NCBI GenBank assembly: GCA_965234325.1
Contig: OZ248407.1
Location: 1,550,001 to 1,614,000, forward strand
Reading direction: 5' to 3'
DNA from: Limnohabitans kasalickyi
GTDB lineage: Bacteria; Pseudomonadota; Gammaproteobacteria; Burkholderiales; Burkholderiaceae_C
Length of the DNA stretch: 64,000 nt
Shown here: piece after piece, positions 45,980 to 54,999 of the stretch
How the letters are laid out: every line of letters starts with the position of its first letter
Position numbering within the stretch: the first letter of the stretch is position 1
Translations under genes and position numbers: made by a program
Notes under the pieces: generated by a model
The model's input: only the letters and a program-made list of their open reading frames with translations
Told to the model about the DNA's origin: nothing
The model's database searches: none

Positions 45980-47161
45980 TTATGCGCGTTCTAGGGCCAA
46001 CGACACGCCCATGCCGCCGCCGATGCACAGCGCGGCCAAGCCTTTTTTGGCATTGCTTCGCTGCATTTCGTGCAGCAAGGTCACCAAAATGCGGCAGCCG
46101 GATGCACCAATGGGGTGACCAATGGCAATGGCGCCACCGTTGACGTTGACTTTGGCGGGGTCAATGTCGAGGGCTTGGTTCACGGCACAAGCTTGTGCGG
46201 CGAAGGCTTCGTTGAGTTCGAACACATCGATGTCTGACGCTTTCCAGCCTGCACGCTCCAAGGCTTTGCGCGAAGCCGACACGGGGCCCATACCCATGAC
46301 CGCGGGGTCCAAGCCGCTGGTGCCAAACGCCGCAATGCGGGCCAAAGGCGTGAGGCCCAAAGCGGCTGCCTTTTTGGCGGTCATCACGACCACCGCAGCA
46401 GCACCGTCATTGATGCCCGAGGCGTTGCCAGCCGTGACTGAACCGGCTTTGTCAAACGCGGGGCGCAGGCCAGCCAGAGCTTCGGCATTGGTTTTTTTGT
46501 TGATGTATTCGTCGCTGTTGAACATCACCGGATCGCCCTTGCGCTGGGGAATGGCGACCGACACGATCTCGTCGGCAAACTTGCCAGCGTCTTGCGCAGC
46601 CGATGCTTTTTGCTGGCTGGCGAGCGCCAAGGCGTCTTGCATGTCACGCGTAATGCCGTGGGCTTTGGCCACGTTTTCAGCGGTGATGCCCATGTGGTAC
46701 TGGTTGTACACGTCCCACAAGCCGTCGACGATCATGGTATCGACCATGTTCCAGTTGCCCATGCGTTGGCCGTCACGCGAGCCCAACAGCACATGGCCGG
46801 AAGCGCTCATGTTTTCTTGACCACCGGCCACCACGATCTCGCTGTCACCATAGGCCACGGCTTGTGCGGCCAACATCACGGCTTTGAGGCCCGAACCGCA
46901 CACGGCGTTGATGGTGAGCGCGGGCACAGCGTTGGGAATGCCCGATTTCATGAGGGCTTGGCGTGCAGGGTTTTGACCTGCGCCAGCGGCTAACACTTGG
47001 CCCATGATGACTTCACCCACCAAGGCGGGGTCAAGATTGGCACGCGCCAGAGCTTCGCGAATGACGATAGAACCCAACTCGGTGGCTGCGATTTTGGCGA
47101 GTGAACCACCAAACTTACCGACCGCAGTGCGAGCGGCTGAAACGATGACGATGTCTTCCAT
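45980..47161 (-). CDS. phbA: Acetyl-CoA acetyltransferase (beta-ketothiolase)
   Basis: The 393-residue thiolase condenses two acetyl-CoA. Catalytic Cys88 (NAVCGSGLKAV), His349 (GGAIAIGHPIGASG) and Cys379 (CIGGGMG) are all present. An appropriate GGAG site precedes the ATG. It lies between phaC and phbB in the operon order phaC-phbA-phbB, the usual PHB arrangement. Confidence 0.95.
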   Translation of the reverse strand: MEDIVIVSAARTAVGKFGGSLAKIAATELGSIVIREALARANLDPALVGEVIMGQVLAAGAGQNPARQALMKSGIPNAVPALTINAVCGSGLKAVMLAAQAVAYGDSEIVVAGGQENMSASGHVLLGSRDGQRMGNWNMVDTMIVDGLWDVYNQYHMGITAENVAKAHGITRDMQDALALASQQKASAAQDAGKFADEIVSVAIPQRKGDPVMFNSDEYINKKTNAEALAGLRPAFDKAGSVTAGNASGINDGAAAVVVMTAKKAAALGLTPLARIAAFGTSGLDPAVMGMGPVSASRKALERAGWKASDIDVFELNEAFAAQACAVNQALDIDPAKVNVNGGAIAIGHPIGASGCRILVTLLHEMQRSNAKKGLAALCIGGGMGVSLALERA

Positions 47162-47195
47162 AGGAATCTCCAGTTGTTTTTAAAAAATCAGAACG

Positions 47196-48869
47196 TTAGT
47201 TACTGGCGCGTTCTTTGACGTAACGGCCAGGTGCGTTTTCGATGGCCTTGTATTTGCCTTTGCCATACGTTTTAGGCGATGCAATTTGCTTGCCAGCGTG
47301 TGACTTGAGCCAGTCGGCCCAATCGGGCCACCAGCTGCCAGCATGCTCTTTGGCTTTGCCTAGCCATTGCTGTGCGTCCTTGGGAAAGGTGGTTTCGCTG
47401 CCCGTCCAGTAGCAGCGCTTCTTGGCGGCGGGTGGGTTGATCACGCCCGCAATGTGGCCTGAGGCGCCCATGACGAAACGTTTCTTGCCGGGGAACACTT
47501 GCGTGCTGGCATACGAGCCGCCAATGGGCACGATGTGATCTTCACGCGAACCGTAGATATAGACGGGAATGTCCACCTTGCGGTAATCAATGGTGGTGCC
47601 GCAGACTTTGGCGGTACCGGGCTTGATGAGGTTGTTCTCGAGGTAGGTGTTGCGCAAGTACCAGGCGTACATGGGGCCGGGCAAGTTGGTGGCGTCACTG
47701 TTCCAGTAGAGCAAGTCGAACGGGGGAGGTGTTTCGCCTTTGAGGTAGTTGCCCACCACGTAGTTCCACACCAAATCGTTGGGGCGCAAAAAGCTGAAGG
47801 TGGACGCCATGTCTTTGCCCTTCATCAAGCCGCCTTCGGCAAACTGGCCTTCGCGATATTTGACAAACGCTTCGTCGATGAAGACGTCCAGCACACCGGT
47901 GTCGGTGAAGTCAATCAAGGTGGTGAGAAAGGTGGCGCTGGCCACAGGCTTTTCACCGCGGGCGGCCAAGACGGCCAAGGCGTTCGACAAAATCGTGCCG
48001 CCTACGCAAAAGCCCAAGGCGTTGATCTGCTTGGCGCCGCCGATTTCTTGCGTCACTTCAATCGCTTTGATGGCCACGTCTTCCACGAAGTCATCCCAGG
48101 TGGTGTGCTGCAAATCTTCATCAGGGTTGCGCCAGCTCACCACAAAGGTACGGTGTCCTTGACTGACGGCGTACCGAATGAGCGAGTTTTCGGGTTGCAA
48201 GTCGAGGATGTAAAACTTGTTGATGCAGGGGGGAATCAACAAGAACGGGCGCTCGTAAACCTTGGCGGTGAGTGGCTTGTATTCGAGGAGTTGGAAGAAC
48301 TCGTTCTCGAACACCACTTTGCCTTCGGTGGTGGCGACGTTTTTGCCCACCTCAAACAGGCTTTCGTCGGTCATCGACACATGGCCCTGCTGCATGTCGT
48401 GCAACAGGTTTTGAATCCCTTTGGAAATGCTTTCGCCCTTGGTGTCGATGGCTTTTTTCTGAGCGTCAGCGTTGAAAGCTAAGAAGTTGCTGGGTGCTGA
48501 AGCCGCGGCCCATTGCTCGACAGCGAATTGGATGCGCGCCTTGGTCTTGGCATCGGTGTCAGCCGCCTCGGTCAAGGCCATCATGGTGCGGGTGTTGAGC
48601 AAATAAGCAGCCGCAGCGAATGAGGCCATGGGGTTTTGCTGCCACGCCTCGGCTGAAAAGCGGCGGTCTTTGACTGCCGTGTGACCTTGCAAACTCTGGT
48701 TCCACAGGGTGGTGGCGTCACTGATGTACTGCTTTTGCAAAGCTTCGAGCTTGTCAGGTGCAAAACTCAAACTTGGGGCAGCCCCCTCGCCTGCACCTAA
48801 CGTTTGAAACGAGGCCAGGGCTTTGGCCCAGCTATCACCCAAGCTTTTGAGGGCCGAATTCTGATCCAT
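47196..48869 (-). CDS. phaC: Class I poly(3-hydroxyalkanoate) synthase
   Basis: The 557-residue enzyme polymerises hydroxyacyl-CoA to PHB. The lipase-like box GFCVGG has the catalytic Cys288; the Asp in GSREDHIVP and His in GASGHIAGVINPP complete the triad. The ATG at 48869 has AGGAG eight bases upstream; in-frame GTG codons just before it are less likely. A dyad lies in its promoter region at 48918. Confidence 0.95.
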   Translation of the reverse strand: MDQNSALKSLGDSWAKALASFQTLGAGEGAAPSLSFAPDKLEALQKQYISDATTLWNQSLQGHTAVKDRRFSAEAWQQNPMASFAAAAYLLNTRTMMALTEAADTDAKTKARIQFAVEQWAAASAPSNFLAFNADAQKKAIDTKGESISKGIQNLLHDMQQGHVSMTDESLFEVGKNVATTEGKVVFENEFFQLLEYKPLTAKVYERPFLLIPPCINKFYILDLQPENSLIRYAVSQGHRTFVVSWRNPDEDLQHTTWDDFVEDVAIKAIEVTQEIGGAKQINALGFCVGGTILSNALAVLAARGEKPVASATFLTTLIDFTDTGVLDVFIDEAFVKYREGQFAEGGLMKGKDMASTFSFLRPNDLVWNYVVGNYLKGETPPPFDLLYWNSDATNLPGPMYAWYLRNTYLENNLIKPGTAKVCGTTIDYRKVDIPVYIYGSREDHIVPIGGSYASTQVFPGKKRFVMGASGHIAGVINPPAAKKRCYWTGSETTFPKDAQQWLGKAKEHAGSWWPDWADWLKSHAGKQIASPKTYGKGKYKAIENAPGRYVKERASN

Positions 48870-48917
48870 CACCACACTCCTATACAGTCACAGCAGTTTT
48901 TTTAACTGTCACCAGTA

Positions 48918-48946
48918 TGTCAGCGAAATACTTCGTATTTCTGACA
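48918..48946. promoter_or_regulatory. Dyad between phaC and the small membrane protein gene
   Basis: TGTCA, then GAAATAC, and opposite GTATTTC then TGACA form a long dyad around a TTC centre; the left arm has two additional bases (GC) between its parts. It lies about 50 bases upstream of phaC and 30 bases before the divergent small gene, where it could regulate both. The binder is unknown. Confidence 0.5.
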
Positions 48947-48974
48947 AACATCAAACTCAAGAGAAAACCCCTAG

Positions 48975-49226
48975 ATGTATTTAGTTCTGATTGCTTGGAT
49001 GTATGTGGCCCTGATGATGGCCGTGGCTGAAGCCACCAGCCCCATCGGCACGGTGCTGGGCGCTATCGTCACCTTTTTGTTGTACGGGGCATTGCCTATG
49101 GGGGTGGTGGGCTACATCATGGGCTCACCAGCACGCAAACGTGCGCTCAAAGCCAAGGAGATGGCGGGGCGAGAGATGCATGCGCAGCGCAACGCTCAAG
49201 CATCTGACAAAGAGAATTCCAAATAA
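48975..49226 (+). CDS. Small conserved-type membrane protein
   Basis: The 83-residue protein has two hydrophobic segments (about residues 3-22 and 27-50) and a charged cytoplasmic tail rich in Lys, Arg and Glu. I do not recognise its family, though such short proteins beside phaC are known to me from related bacteria only by impression. It is divergent from phaC and converges with pgeF. Confidence 0.7.
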   Translation: MYLVLIAWMYVALMMAVAEATSPIGTVLGAIVTFLLYGALPMGVVGYIMGSPARKRALKAKEMAGREMHAQRNAQASDKENSK

Positions 49227-49240
49227 TTGGAACCCGTTGC

Positions 49241-50107
49241 TTAGGCGTTGCAACGACGCCAAATGCACACAGCAAAGCGCCCCGTTTGGCCATCGCGTCG
49301 ATACGAAAAAAACTGCGTACCCTGCGTGACCGTGCACCACGCCTGCGTGCTGTCATTGCCCGCAACGGTTTGAACACCCAAGGCCTGCAACCGCGCGCGC
49401 GCCAAACCGGCCAAATCAGCCAGCCACTTGTGGGCATGAAGAGGATGCGGCTTAAAAAATGCTGTCGATGACGCGTCCTGAGCGATGAAGGCCTCACGCA
49501 CCTCAGGCCCCACCTCAAACGCCTCCACACCAATACATGGGCCTAACCAGGCGCGCAGTGCATGGGCTTGCAGCCTCTGCGGCGCATGGGCCTCGTTGTA
49601 TGCAGGACTTTGGGCCTTGCCGCTTGTCTCACCACTTGCCTCTCTCATAGCCTGCACAGTTTGCTCAATCACGCCCGCGGCCAAACCACGCCAGCCCGCA
49701 TGCGCTGCGGCCACCACTCGCCCGCCCTCATCGGTGAACAGCAGCGGCAAACAATCGGCCACCATGATGGTGCAAGCCACCTCAGCGTCTGTAGTGACGC
49801 AAGCATCCGCGAGGGTGCCCTGCGGGGTATGGGCGTCCAAGGCCACCACCTGCGTGCCATGCACTTGCTGCAAAAAAATGGGGACGGCACCGTCCAAGCG
49901 CGCTTGCAAATGTTGGCGGTTCGCAGCCACATGTGCAGGTTCATCGTGAACGTGATCGCCCAGATTGAAGCTCTCAAAGGGTGCGTGCGAGACCCCGCCC
50001 TGACGCGTGGTGCACACCGCACTTACACCTGCCGGCAACCAAGCGTTCAAAGAACGTGTCAAGTCAATAGGTCCAGGCGACGCTTCGGTCTGAAAAAGTT
50101 GCAACAT
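49241..50107 (-). CDS. pgeF: Laccase-domain protein, PgeF/YfiH family
   Basis: The 288-residue protein belongs to the Cu-oxidase_4 (YfiH) family, which includes PgeF (peptidoglycan editing factor) and purine nucleoside phosphorylases. It has TTRQGGVSHAPFESFNLGDHV near residue 35, VHGTQVV, ADCLPLLF, AAHAGWRGLAAGV and the C-terminal FFSYRRDGQTGR. A Zn-binding Cys and His set is visible in ADCLPLL and AHAGW. The exact cellular reaction is debated for the family. An insert of about 20 residues (ETSGKAQSPAYNEAHAPQ) appears before the second domain. Confidence 0.9.
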   Translation of the reverse strand: MLQLFQTEASPGPIDLTRSLNAWLPAGVSAVCTTRQGGVSHAPFESFNLGDHVHDEPAHVAANRQHLQARLDGAVPIFLQQVHGTQVVALDAHTPQGTLADACVTTDAEVACTIMVADCLPLLFTDEGGRVVAAAHAGWRGLAAGVIEQTVQAMREASGETSGKAQSPAYNEAHAPQRLQAHALRAWLGPCIGVEAFEVGPEVREAFIAQDASSTAFFKPHPLHAHKWLADLAGLARARLQALGVQTVAGNDSTQAWCTVTQGTQFFSYRRDGQTGRFAVCIWRRCNA

Positions 50108-50189
50108 GCGTGGAGGATATCCCTAACACGGCGCTCAGCAGACAGAGACGGCGGTAGACTTGAAGCTCGTATCAACTGACTGCATCACC

Positions 50190-50495
50190 ATGATCCTCGA
50201 ACTCGCCGATATCCGTATTCAGCCTGGCCAACAAGCCGCATTTGACGAAGCCATTCAACGTGGCGTAGAGACCGTGATCTCCAAAGCCAAAGGCTTTGAA
50301 GGCTACAAAATCAACCGAGGCATCGAGTCGCCAGAGCGCTACGTGCTGCAAATTTTTTGGGCCACGCTCGAAAACCACACCGTGGATTTCCGTGAATCAG
50401 CAGCCTTCGCCGAATGGCGTGCCATCGTGGGCCCGTTCTTCGCCCAAGCCCCTGTGGTTGAGCACTTCACGCTGCTGGCCAAGTCTTCTGACTAA
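50190..50495 (+). CDS. Antibiotic biosynthesis monooxygenase (ABM) domain protein
   Basis: The 101-residue protein is a single ABM domain of the dimeric ferredoxin-like fold, with ILELADIRIQPGQQAAFDEAI at the start and the family motif of a WATLENHTVDFRES segment. ATG at 50190 is preferred to an in-frame TTG at 50160. Such proteins act on quinones or as small accessory oxygenases. It is followed after 42 bases by the FAH gene on the same strand. Confidence 0.82.
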   Translation: MILELADIRIQPGQQAAFDEAIQRGVETVISKAKGFEGYKINRGIESPERYVLQIFWATLENHTVDFRESAAFAEWRAIVGPFFAQAPVVEHFTLLAKSSD

Positions 50496-50537
50496 TTCCA
50501 ACACCGCCCAAATCACCCAACCCGCGAGACCCCATCC

Positions 50538-51233
50538 ATGAGCTACCTGTTCACACCACCCCCCGTGGCCTCCGTGCCTGTTGTTGGCAAAACCGAGCGT
50601 TTTCCGGTGCACCGCATTTACTGCGTGGGCCGCAATTACGAAGAACACGCCAAAGAAATGGGCTTCACCGGTCGTGAACCCCCCTTCTTCTTTTTGAAGC
50701 CTACCGACTCACTGGTGGTGGTCAACGCAGGCGAAACAGGCGCCATGCCCTACCCCAGCTTGACCAAAAATTTCCACCACGAAATTGAGTTGGTGGTGGC
50801 CATTGGAAAGGGTGGCAAGAACATCAAAGCGGGAGACGCATTGAGCCACATCTATGGCTACGCCGTGGGTTTGGACATGACACGCCGTGACTTGCAGGGT
50901 GAGATGAAAAAACAAGGCCGCCCTTGGTGCATTGGCAAAGGCTTTGACCACAGCGCGCCCATTGGCCCCATCACCCCCGCCGAACAAGCCGGTGACGTGA
51001 TGAATGCTGAGATTTATGTGCAAGTCAACGGGCAAGACCGCCAGCGCAGCAACATCAGCCAGCTGATTTGGAACGTGGCAGAAACCATCGAGCACTTGTC
51101 TGCCGCGTGGGAGTTGCAACCGGGCGACTTGATTTACACCGGCACCCCCGAAGGCGTGAACGCGGTGGTCTCTGGCGACACCCTGGTCGGTGCCGTGGCC
51201 GGTTTGGGCGAACTCTCGGTTCGCGTGGCCTAA
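50538..51233 (+). CDS. Fumarylacetoacetate hydrolase family protein
   Basis: The 231-residue FAH-fold enzyme hydrolyses C-C bonds of acylpyruvate-type compounds. It shows YCVGRNYEEHAKEMGF, PFFFLKPTDSL, the metal site HHEIELVVAIG and the loop GKGFDHSAPIGP. Sequence style and length fit fumarylpyruvate hydrolases of gentisate pathways, but no other such genes are here. It lies between the ABM and NUDIX genes, possibly co-transcribed. Confidence 0.88.
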   Translation: MSYLFTPPPVASVPVVGKTERFPVHRIYCVGRNYEEHAKEMGFTGREPPFFFLKPTDSLVVVNAGETGAMPYPSLTKNFHHEIELVVAIGKGGKNIKAGDALSHIYGYAVGLDMTRRDLQGEMKKQGRPWCIGKGFDHSAPIGPITPAEQAGDVMNAEIYVQVNGQDRQRSNISQLIWNVAETIEHLSAAWELQPGDLIYTGTPEGVNAVVSGDTLVGAVAGLGELSVRVA

Positions 51234-51246
51234 CCGCTTCAAGCTC

Positions 51247-51795
51247 ATGCTGCATCGTCCTCAGATTCAACATTGCAAAGCCTGCGGCAGCGCGGTGGCC
51301 TACCGCCTGCCCGATGACGGCGACACCCGCGAGCGGGCCGTCTGTACCGCATGCCACACCGTCCATTACGAAAATCCACTCAACGTGGTGGGCACCATTC
51401 CCGTTTGGGGTGACAAAGTGTTGTTGTGCAAGCGCAACATTGAGCCACGCTTGGGCAAATGGACCTTGCCTGCTGGCTTCATGGAGCTGGGCGAGACCGT
51501 GGCGCAAGGCGCGGCGCGCGAAACTGTGGAAGAAGCCGGTGCGCAATTCGAGATGCAGGCACTGTTCGCGCTGATGAATGTGACGCGCGTAGGCCAAGTG
51601 CACTTTTTCTACCGCGCCCAACTCACCAGTGACCAGTTCGACCCCGGCCACGAAACCATGGAAGCGCGCTTGTTTGCCGAACATGAAGTGCCGTGGGACG
51701 AACTCGCTTTTCGCACCGTCAAAGAAACCCTGCAACATTACTTCGCAGACGCCAAGACTGGCGAATTTGGTGTGCACCACGTGGACATCAGCTGA
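51247..51795 (+). CDS. NUDIX hydrolase with zinc ribbon
   Basis: The 182-residue protein has an N-terminal zinc ribbon (CKACG ... CTACH) and a NUDIX domain with box GETVAQGAARETVEEAGA near residue 80. Such two-domain enzymes are close to ADP-ribose or NADH pyrophosphatases. The ATG at 51247 is 13 bases after the FAH stop. A hairpin follows at 51795. Confidence 0.9.
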   Translation: MLHRPQIQHCKACGSAVAYRLPDDGDTRERAVCTACHTVHYENPLNVVGTIPVWGDKVLLCKRNIEPRLGKWTLPAGFMELGETVAQGAARETVEEAGAQFEMQALFALMNVTRVGQVHFFYRAQLTSDQFDPGHETMEARLFAEHEVPWDELAFRTVKETLQHYFADAKTGEFGVHHVDIS

Positions 51796-51818
51796 ACCCA
51801 CTGGCCGGTGGGTTTTCC
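51795..51818 (+). terminator. Hairpin after the NUDIX gene
   Basis: AACCCAC and GTGGGTT pair around TGGCCG and are followed by TTCCC; the T run is short, so this is a moderate terminator. It begins within the stop codon region of the NUDIX gene. Confidence 0.5.
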
Positions 51819-51822
51819 CTTA

Positions 51823-51849
51823 ATTAACCGACCGCTCGGTCGGATTAAT
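51823..51849. promoter_or_regulatory. TetR-type palindrome upstream of dctP
   Basis: ATTAACCGACCG and CGGTCGGATTAAT face each other around CT, an almost perfect dyad with core ACCGACCG/CGGTCGG. Dyads of this kind are typical for TetR-family repressors. It lies 35 bases before the TRAP binding-protein start, where it can control that gene. No TetR gene is seen in the window. Confidence 0.6.
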
Positions 51850-51883
51850 ATGAACCTGTAATTTTTCTACTGGAGATCCTGAG

Positions 51884-52915
51884 ATGACACACGTCTTTAA
51901 GCGCGCAGCGATTGCTGCCGCCATTTTGAGCGCAGGTATTGCAGCTCACGCTGAAACCATCACCTTGAAAGTTCACCACTTTTTAGGCCCAACGTCTATT
52001 CAGCACACCAAAATGCTGCGCACTTGGTGCGACAACATCGCGCGCGACTCCAAAGATCGTTTGCGATGCCAAATTTACCCAGCCATGCAGTTGGGCGGCA
52101 CACCACCCCAATTGTTTGACCAAGCCCGTGACGGCGTGGCTGACGTGGTGTGGACATTGCCTGGTTACACAGCCGGCCGTTTCCCCAAGATGGAAGCGTT
52201 CGAGCTGCCGTTCATGATGACCAATGCTGAAGCCACCAGCCGAGCCACTTGGGATTACTACGAGAAGTTTGCCAAAGACGAGTTCAAAGACGTCAAGGTT
52301 TTGGCGATGCACGTCCATGGCCCTGGAAACATCTTCACGGCCAAGAAACAAATCAAAACCATGGCCGACATGAAGGGCCTGAAGTTGCGTGGCCCAACCC
52401 GCTTGACCACCAAGCTCTTGGCCAGCATGGGCGCCACACCTGTGGGCATGCCCGTGCCAGCCGTGCCTGACGCGTTGTCCAAAGGCGTGATTGACGGCGC
52501 TGTGATTCCTTACGAAGTGGCCCAAACACTGAAGATTGAGGAACTGGCGCGTTACACCGCTGAAACTGAGCGCTCAGAAAACGCGCTTTACACCACGGTG
52601 TTTGTGGTGCCCATGAACAAGGCCAAGTACGAGTCCTTGCCTGCTGATTTGAAGAAAGTCATCGACAAAAACTCAGGCCGTGAACTGTCTGCATTCTTGG
52701 GCAAGACCCAAGCTGACAATGACGTTCCAGGCAAGGCCAAGATGGTCGCTGGCGGTCACACCATCACCGTCATTCCAAAGAGCGAGCTGGACAACTGGAA
52801 ACGCGCCTCAGCCAGCCTGAGCAACGAGTGGATTGCTGACATGGAAAAGAAAGGCATCAATGGTGCTGAATTGGTCCACGAAGCACAAGGTCTGATCGCC
52901 AAGTACACCAAGTGA
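51884..52915 (+). CDS. dctP: TRAP transporter substrate-binding protein (DctP family)
   Basis: The 343-residue periplasmic protein captures the solute for a TRAP transporter. A signal peptide (about residues 1-24, cut after AHA) precedes a mature ETITLKVHHFLGP. Near residue 175, GLKLRGPTRLTT contains the conserved Arg that in TRAP proteins binds the carboxylate of the ligand. Membrane subunits are encoded on the opposite strand just downstream, tail-to-tail. Ligand unknown; an organic acid is expected. Confidence 0.9.
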   Translation: MTHVFKRAAIAAAILSAGIAAHAETITLKVHHFLGPTSIQHTKMLRTWCDNIARDSKDRLRCQIYPAMQLGGTPPQLFDQARDGVADVVWTLPGYTAGRFPKMEAFELPFMMTNAEATSRATWDYYEKFAKDEFKDVKVLAMHVHGPGNIFTAKKQIKTMADMKGLKLRGPTRLTTKLLASMGATPVGMPVPAVPDALSKGVIDGAVIPYEVAQTLKIEELARYTAETERSENALYTTVFVVPMNKAKYESLPADLKKVIDKNSGRELSAFLGKTQADNDVPGKAKMVAGGHTITVIPKSELDNWKRASASLSNEWIADMEKKGINGAELVHEAQGLIAKYTK

Positions 52916-52952
52916 TGAATCTCAAGCCGTCAACACATGGCGGTTGAAACAT

Positions 52953-52981
52953 AAAAAAGGAGGCCTAGGCCTCCTTTTTTT
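52953..52981. terminator. Palindromic terminator after dctP
   Basis: AGGAGGCC and GGCCTCCT pair around TA with A and T runs on both sides, so it can stop both dctP and, weakly, the convergent operon. Confidence 0.88.
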
Positions 52982-52991
52982 ACGTCTGTCC

Positions 52992-53013
52992 ATCCGCGTT
53001 GATCAACGCGGAT
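52992..53013. repeat. Perfect 22-base palindrome after dctM
   Basis: The half-site ATCCGCGTTGA is followed directly by its reverse complement. It lies 12 bases after the dctM stop on that strand, in a convergent gap. There is no T run, so it may strengthen termination or protect the RNA 3' end. Confidence 0.7.
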
Positions 53014-53024
53014 CTGCTGGAAAT

Positions 53025-54344
53025 TTAGGTGATCAAAGCGACCAGCCACAAACAGACACCGGGGAAAAACAAGATCAACAAAGTGCGAACGGTGTCGCTG
53101 ACCAAGAAAGGCATGACGCCCCGGTAGCTCTCGGCAATGGGCACATCTTTGGCCATGCCGTTCACCACATACACGTTCAAACCCACGGGTGGGGCCAACA
53201 AGCCAAATTCGACCACCATCAGCACCAAGATGCCGAACCAGATGGCCACGGACTCTTTGGGCATGCCAAAGTCCAAGCCCATGATGATGGGGAAGAAAAT
53301 GGGAATCGTGAGCAAAATCATGGACAACTCATCCATCACCGCACCCAACAGCACGTAGAACACCAGAATGCCAGCCATCACCCACAGCGGTGCCCAGCCC
53401 AAATCAACAATCAGGGCAGACAATTGGGTAGACGCTTGAGACAAAGCCAAGGCGCCGTTCATCAAGTCAGCACCGATGAAGATCAAAAAGATCATGGCAG
53501 AGCTGTCAGCGGTGGCATAAAAGCACTGCTTGAACTTGGCCCAAGTCATTTCACCTTTGAACAGCGAAGCCACAAAGGTGCAAGCAGCCCCCACCGCGGC
53601 ACCTTCAGTGGGTGTGAATACACCGCTGTAAATACCGCCAAACACAATCAAAAAGATGGCAAGGATGGGAGAAACGCCTTTGACCGACTCCACCGTCACG
53701 CCTGATGCAGATTTGTTCACTTCGGGCGCATGGCCTGGCACCAAGCGCACATAAATGGCGATGGCTAGCATGTATCCCAGCATTGCAATGATGCCGGGAA
53801 CCATGGCCGCCGCAAACAACTTGGCAATGTTTTGCTCCGTCAAAATCGCATAAATCACCAAAGGCACGGAAGGAGGAATCAAGATGCCCAAGGTTCCCGA
53901 AGCCGCTAGGGTTCCCGTGGCCAAACGGCCCGAGTAGCCGTGGCGTTTCATCTCTGGCAAAGCCACACCCGTGATCGTGGCGGCCGTGGCAACCGACGAT
54001 CCGCAAATGGCACCAAACGCCGCGCAAGCCAAAACAGCCGCCATGGCCAGGCCGCCTTTGAAGCGCCGCATGACACCGGCTGCGAAATCAAACAAAGCCT
54101 TGCTGATGCCACCTTGCGTCGCAAAATGCCCCATCAAAATGAACAAGGGGATGACGGACAAGTCATAACTGGCAAAACGCGCAAAGGCTTGGTTGTTCAA
54201 AAAGTTAGCAAACGGCATCCAGCCGGTTTGCAACACGTAACCAAAACCGCCTGCAAAGAACATCGACACCGCAATCGGCACGCGGACCGCCATCAACACC
54301 AGCATGATGCCGAAGATGGTCCCTACGATTTGAAAACTACTCAT
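53025..54344 (-). CDS. dctM: TRAP transporter large permease (DctM family)
   Basis: The 439-residue inner-membrane protein has about 12 hydrophobic helices and the conserved SVATAATITGVALPEM segment near residue 118 and PSVPLVIYAILTEQ near 160. It uses an ion gradient to drive import. The start overlaps the small permease stop as ATGA. It pairs functionally with dctP, encoded convergently. Confidence 0.92.
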   Translation of the reverse strand: MSSFQIVGTIFGIMLVLMAVRVPIAVSMFFAGGFGYVLQTGWMPFANFLNNQAFARFASYDLSVIPLFILMGHFATQGGISKALFDFAAGVMRRFKGGLAMAAVLACAAFGAICGSSVATAATITGVALPEMKRHGYSGRLATGTLAASGTLGILIPPSVPLVIYAILTEQNIAKLFAAAMVPGIIAMLGYMLAIAIYVRLVPGHAPEVNKSASGVTVESVKGVSPILAIFLIVFGGIYSGVFTPTEGAAVGAACTFVASLFKGEMTWAKFKQCFYATADSSAMIFLIFIGADLMNGALALSQASTQLSALIVDLGWAPLWVMAGILVFYVLLGAVMDELSMILLTIPIFFPIIMGLDFGMPKESVAIWFGILVLMVVEFGLLAPPVGLNVYVVNGMAKDVPIAESYRGVMPFLVSDTVRTLLILFFPGVCLWLVALIT

Positions 54345-54823
54345 GCCTGCTCTCCCAACTGATCGTCAAAGCCTAAAAATACTTGACCCAAAGCGATCAG
54401 GCTGGTCAACACAAAGGGCGGCGCCATCGACGCAAACACAATCCATTCAGGAAAACCCAAAATCATGGTGCCAGAGTTAGAAACGTAAGCACTCATGCCA
54501 CCGAGGGACGTACGCCATGCCAACAGTGCAAAGCACAGCGCTAAAAACAAAGCACCAAACCGGTCCATGACTTGGTTGCTGGCATCCGAACATTTGGCCG
54601 TGAAGAAATCAACAATGATGTTGCCCCGTTTGGCTTGGCACCATGGCATGAACATGGCGATAGCGGCTCCCGTGGCAGCCCCCGAAAGTTCGAAGTCACC
54701 CAGCAACGCCGACCCCAAAAACTCGCGCCCGATGATGCTGTAACAAGTCATCAGCGTGATGAAGGTCAGCAACATGCCCGCAAGAATGGCAAACACCCGT
54801 GCCAATGAAACCAAGAAGTGCAT
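54341..54823 (-). CDS. dctQ: TRAP transporter small permease (DctQ family)
   Basis: The 160-residue protein has four hydrophobic helices (about residues 10-32, 50-65, 90-110 and 130-150), the DctQ layout, and the REFLG motif in GREFLGSALLGDFE near residue 33. It is co-translated with the large permease. Loci usually keep dctP in the same operon; here it is on the other strand. Confidence 0.9.
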   Translation of the reverse strand: MHFLVSLARVFAILAGMLLTFITLMTCYSIIGREFLGSALLGDFELSGAATGAAIAMFMPWCQAKRGNIIVDFFTAKCSDASNQVMDRFGALFLALCFALLAWRTSLGGMSAYVSNSGTMILGFPEWIVFASMAPPFVLTSLIALGQVFLGFDDQLGEQA

Positions 54824-54999
54824 AAAGCGTGATTTCCTAATTATGAAAGATAACCAGTTTACTCACGAAGTCGCGGCCTGCCGGGAGAAAAAACTAGGGT
54901 TTTTACCGATCACTTATCCACGCTTCAAGGTCACGTCAGTGACTGTGCGGGCCAAGGTTTCATCACAAGATGTTCGTCTTCCCATGGCCAACCCTCATC

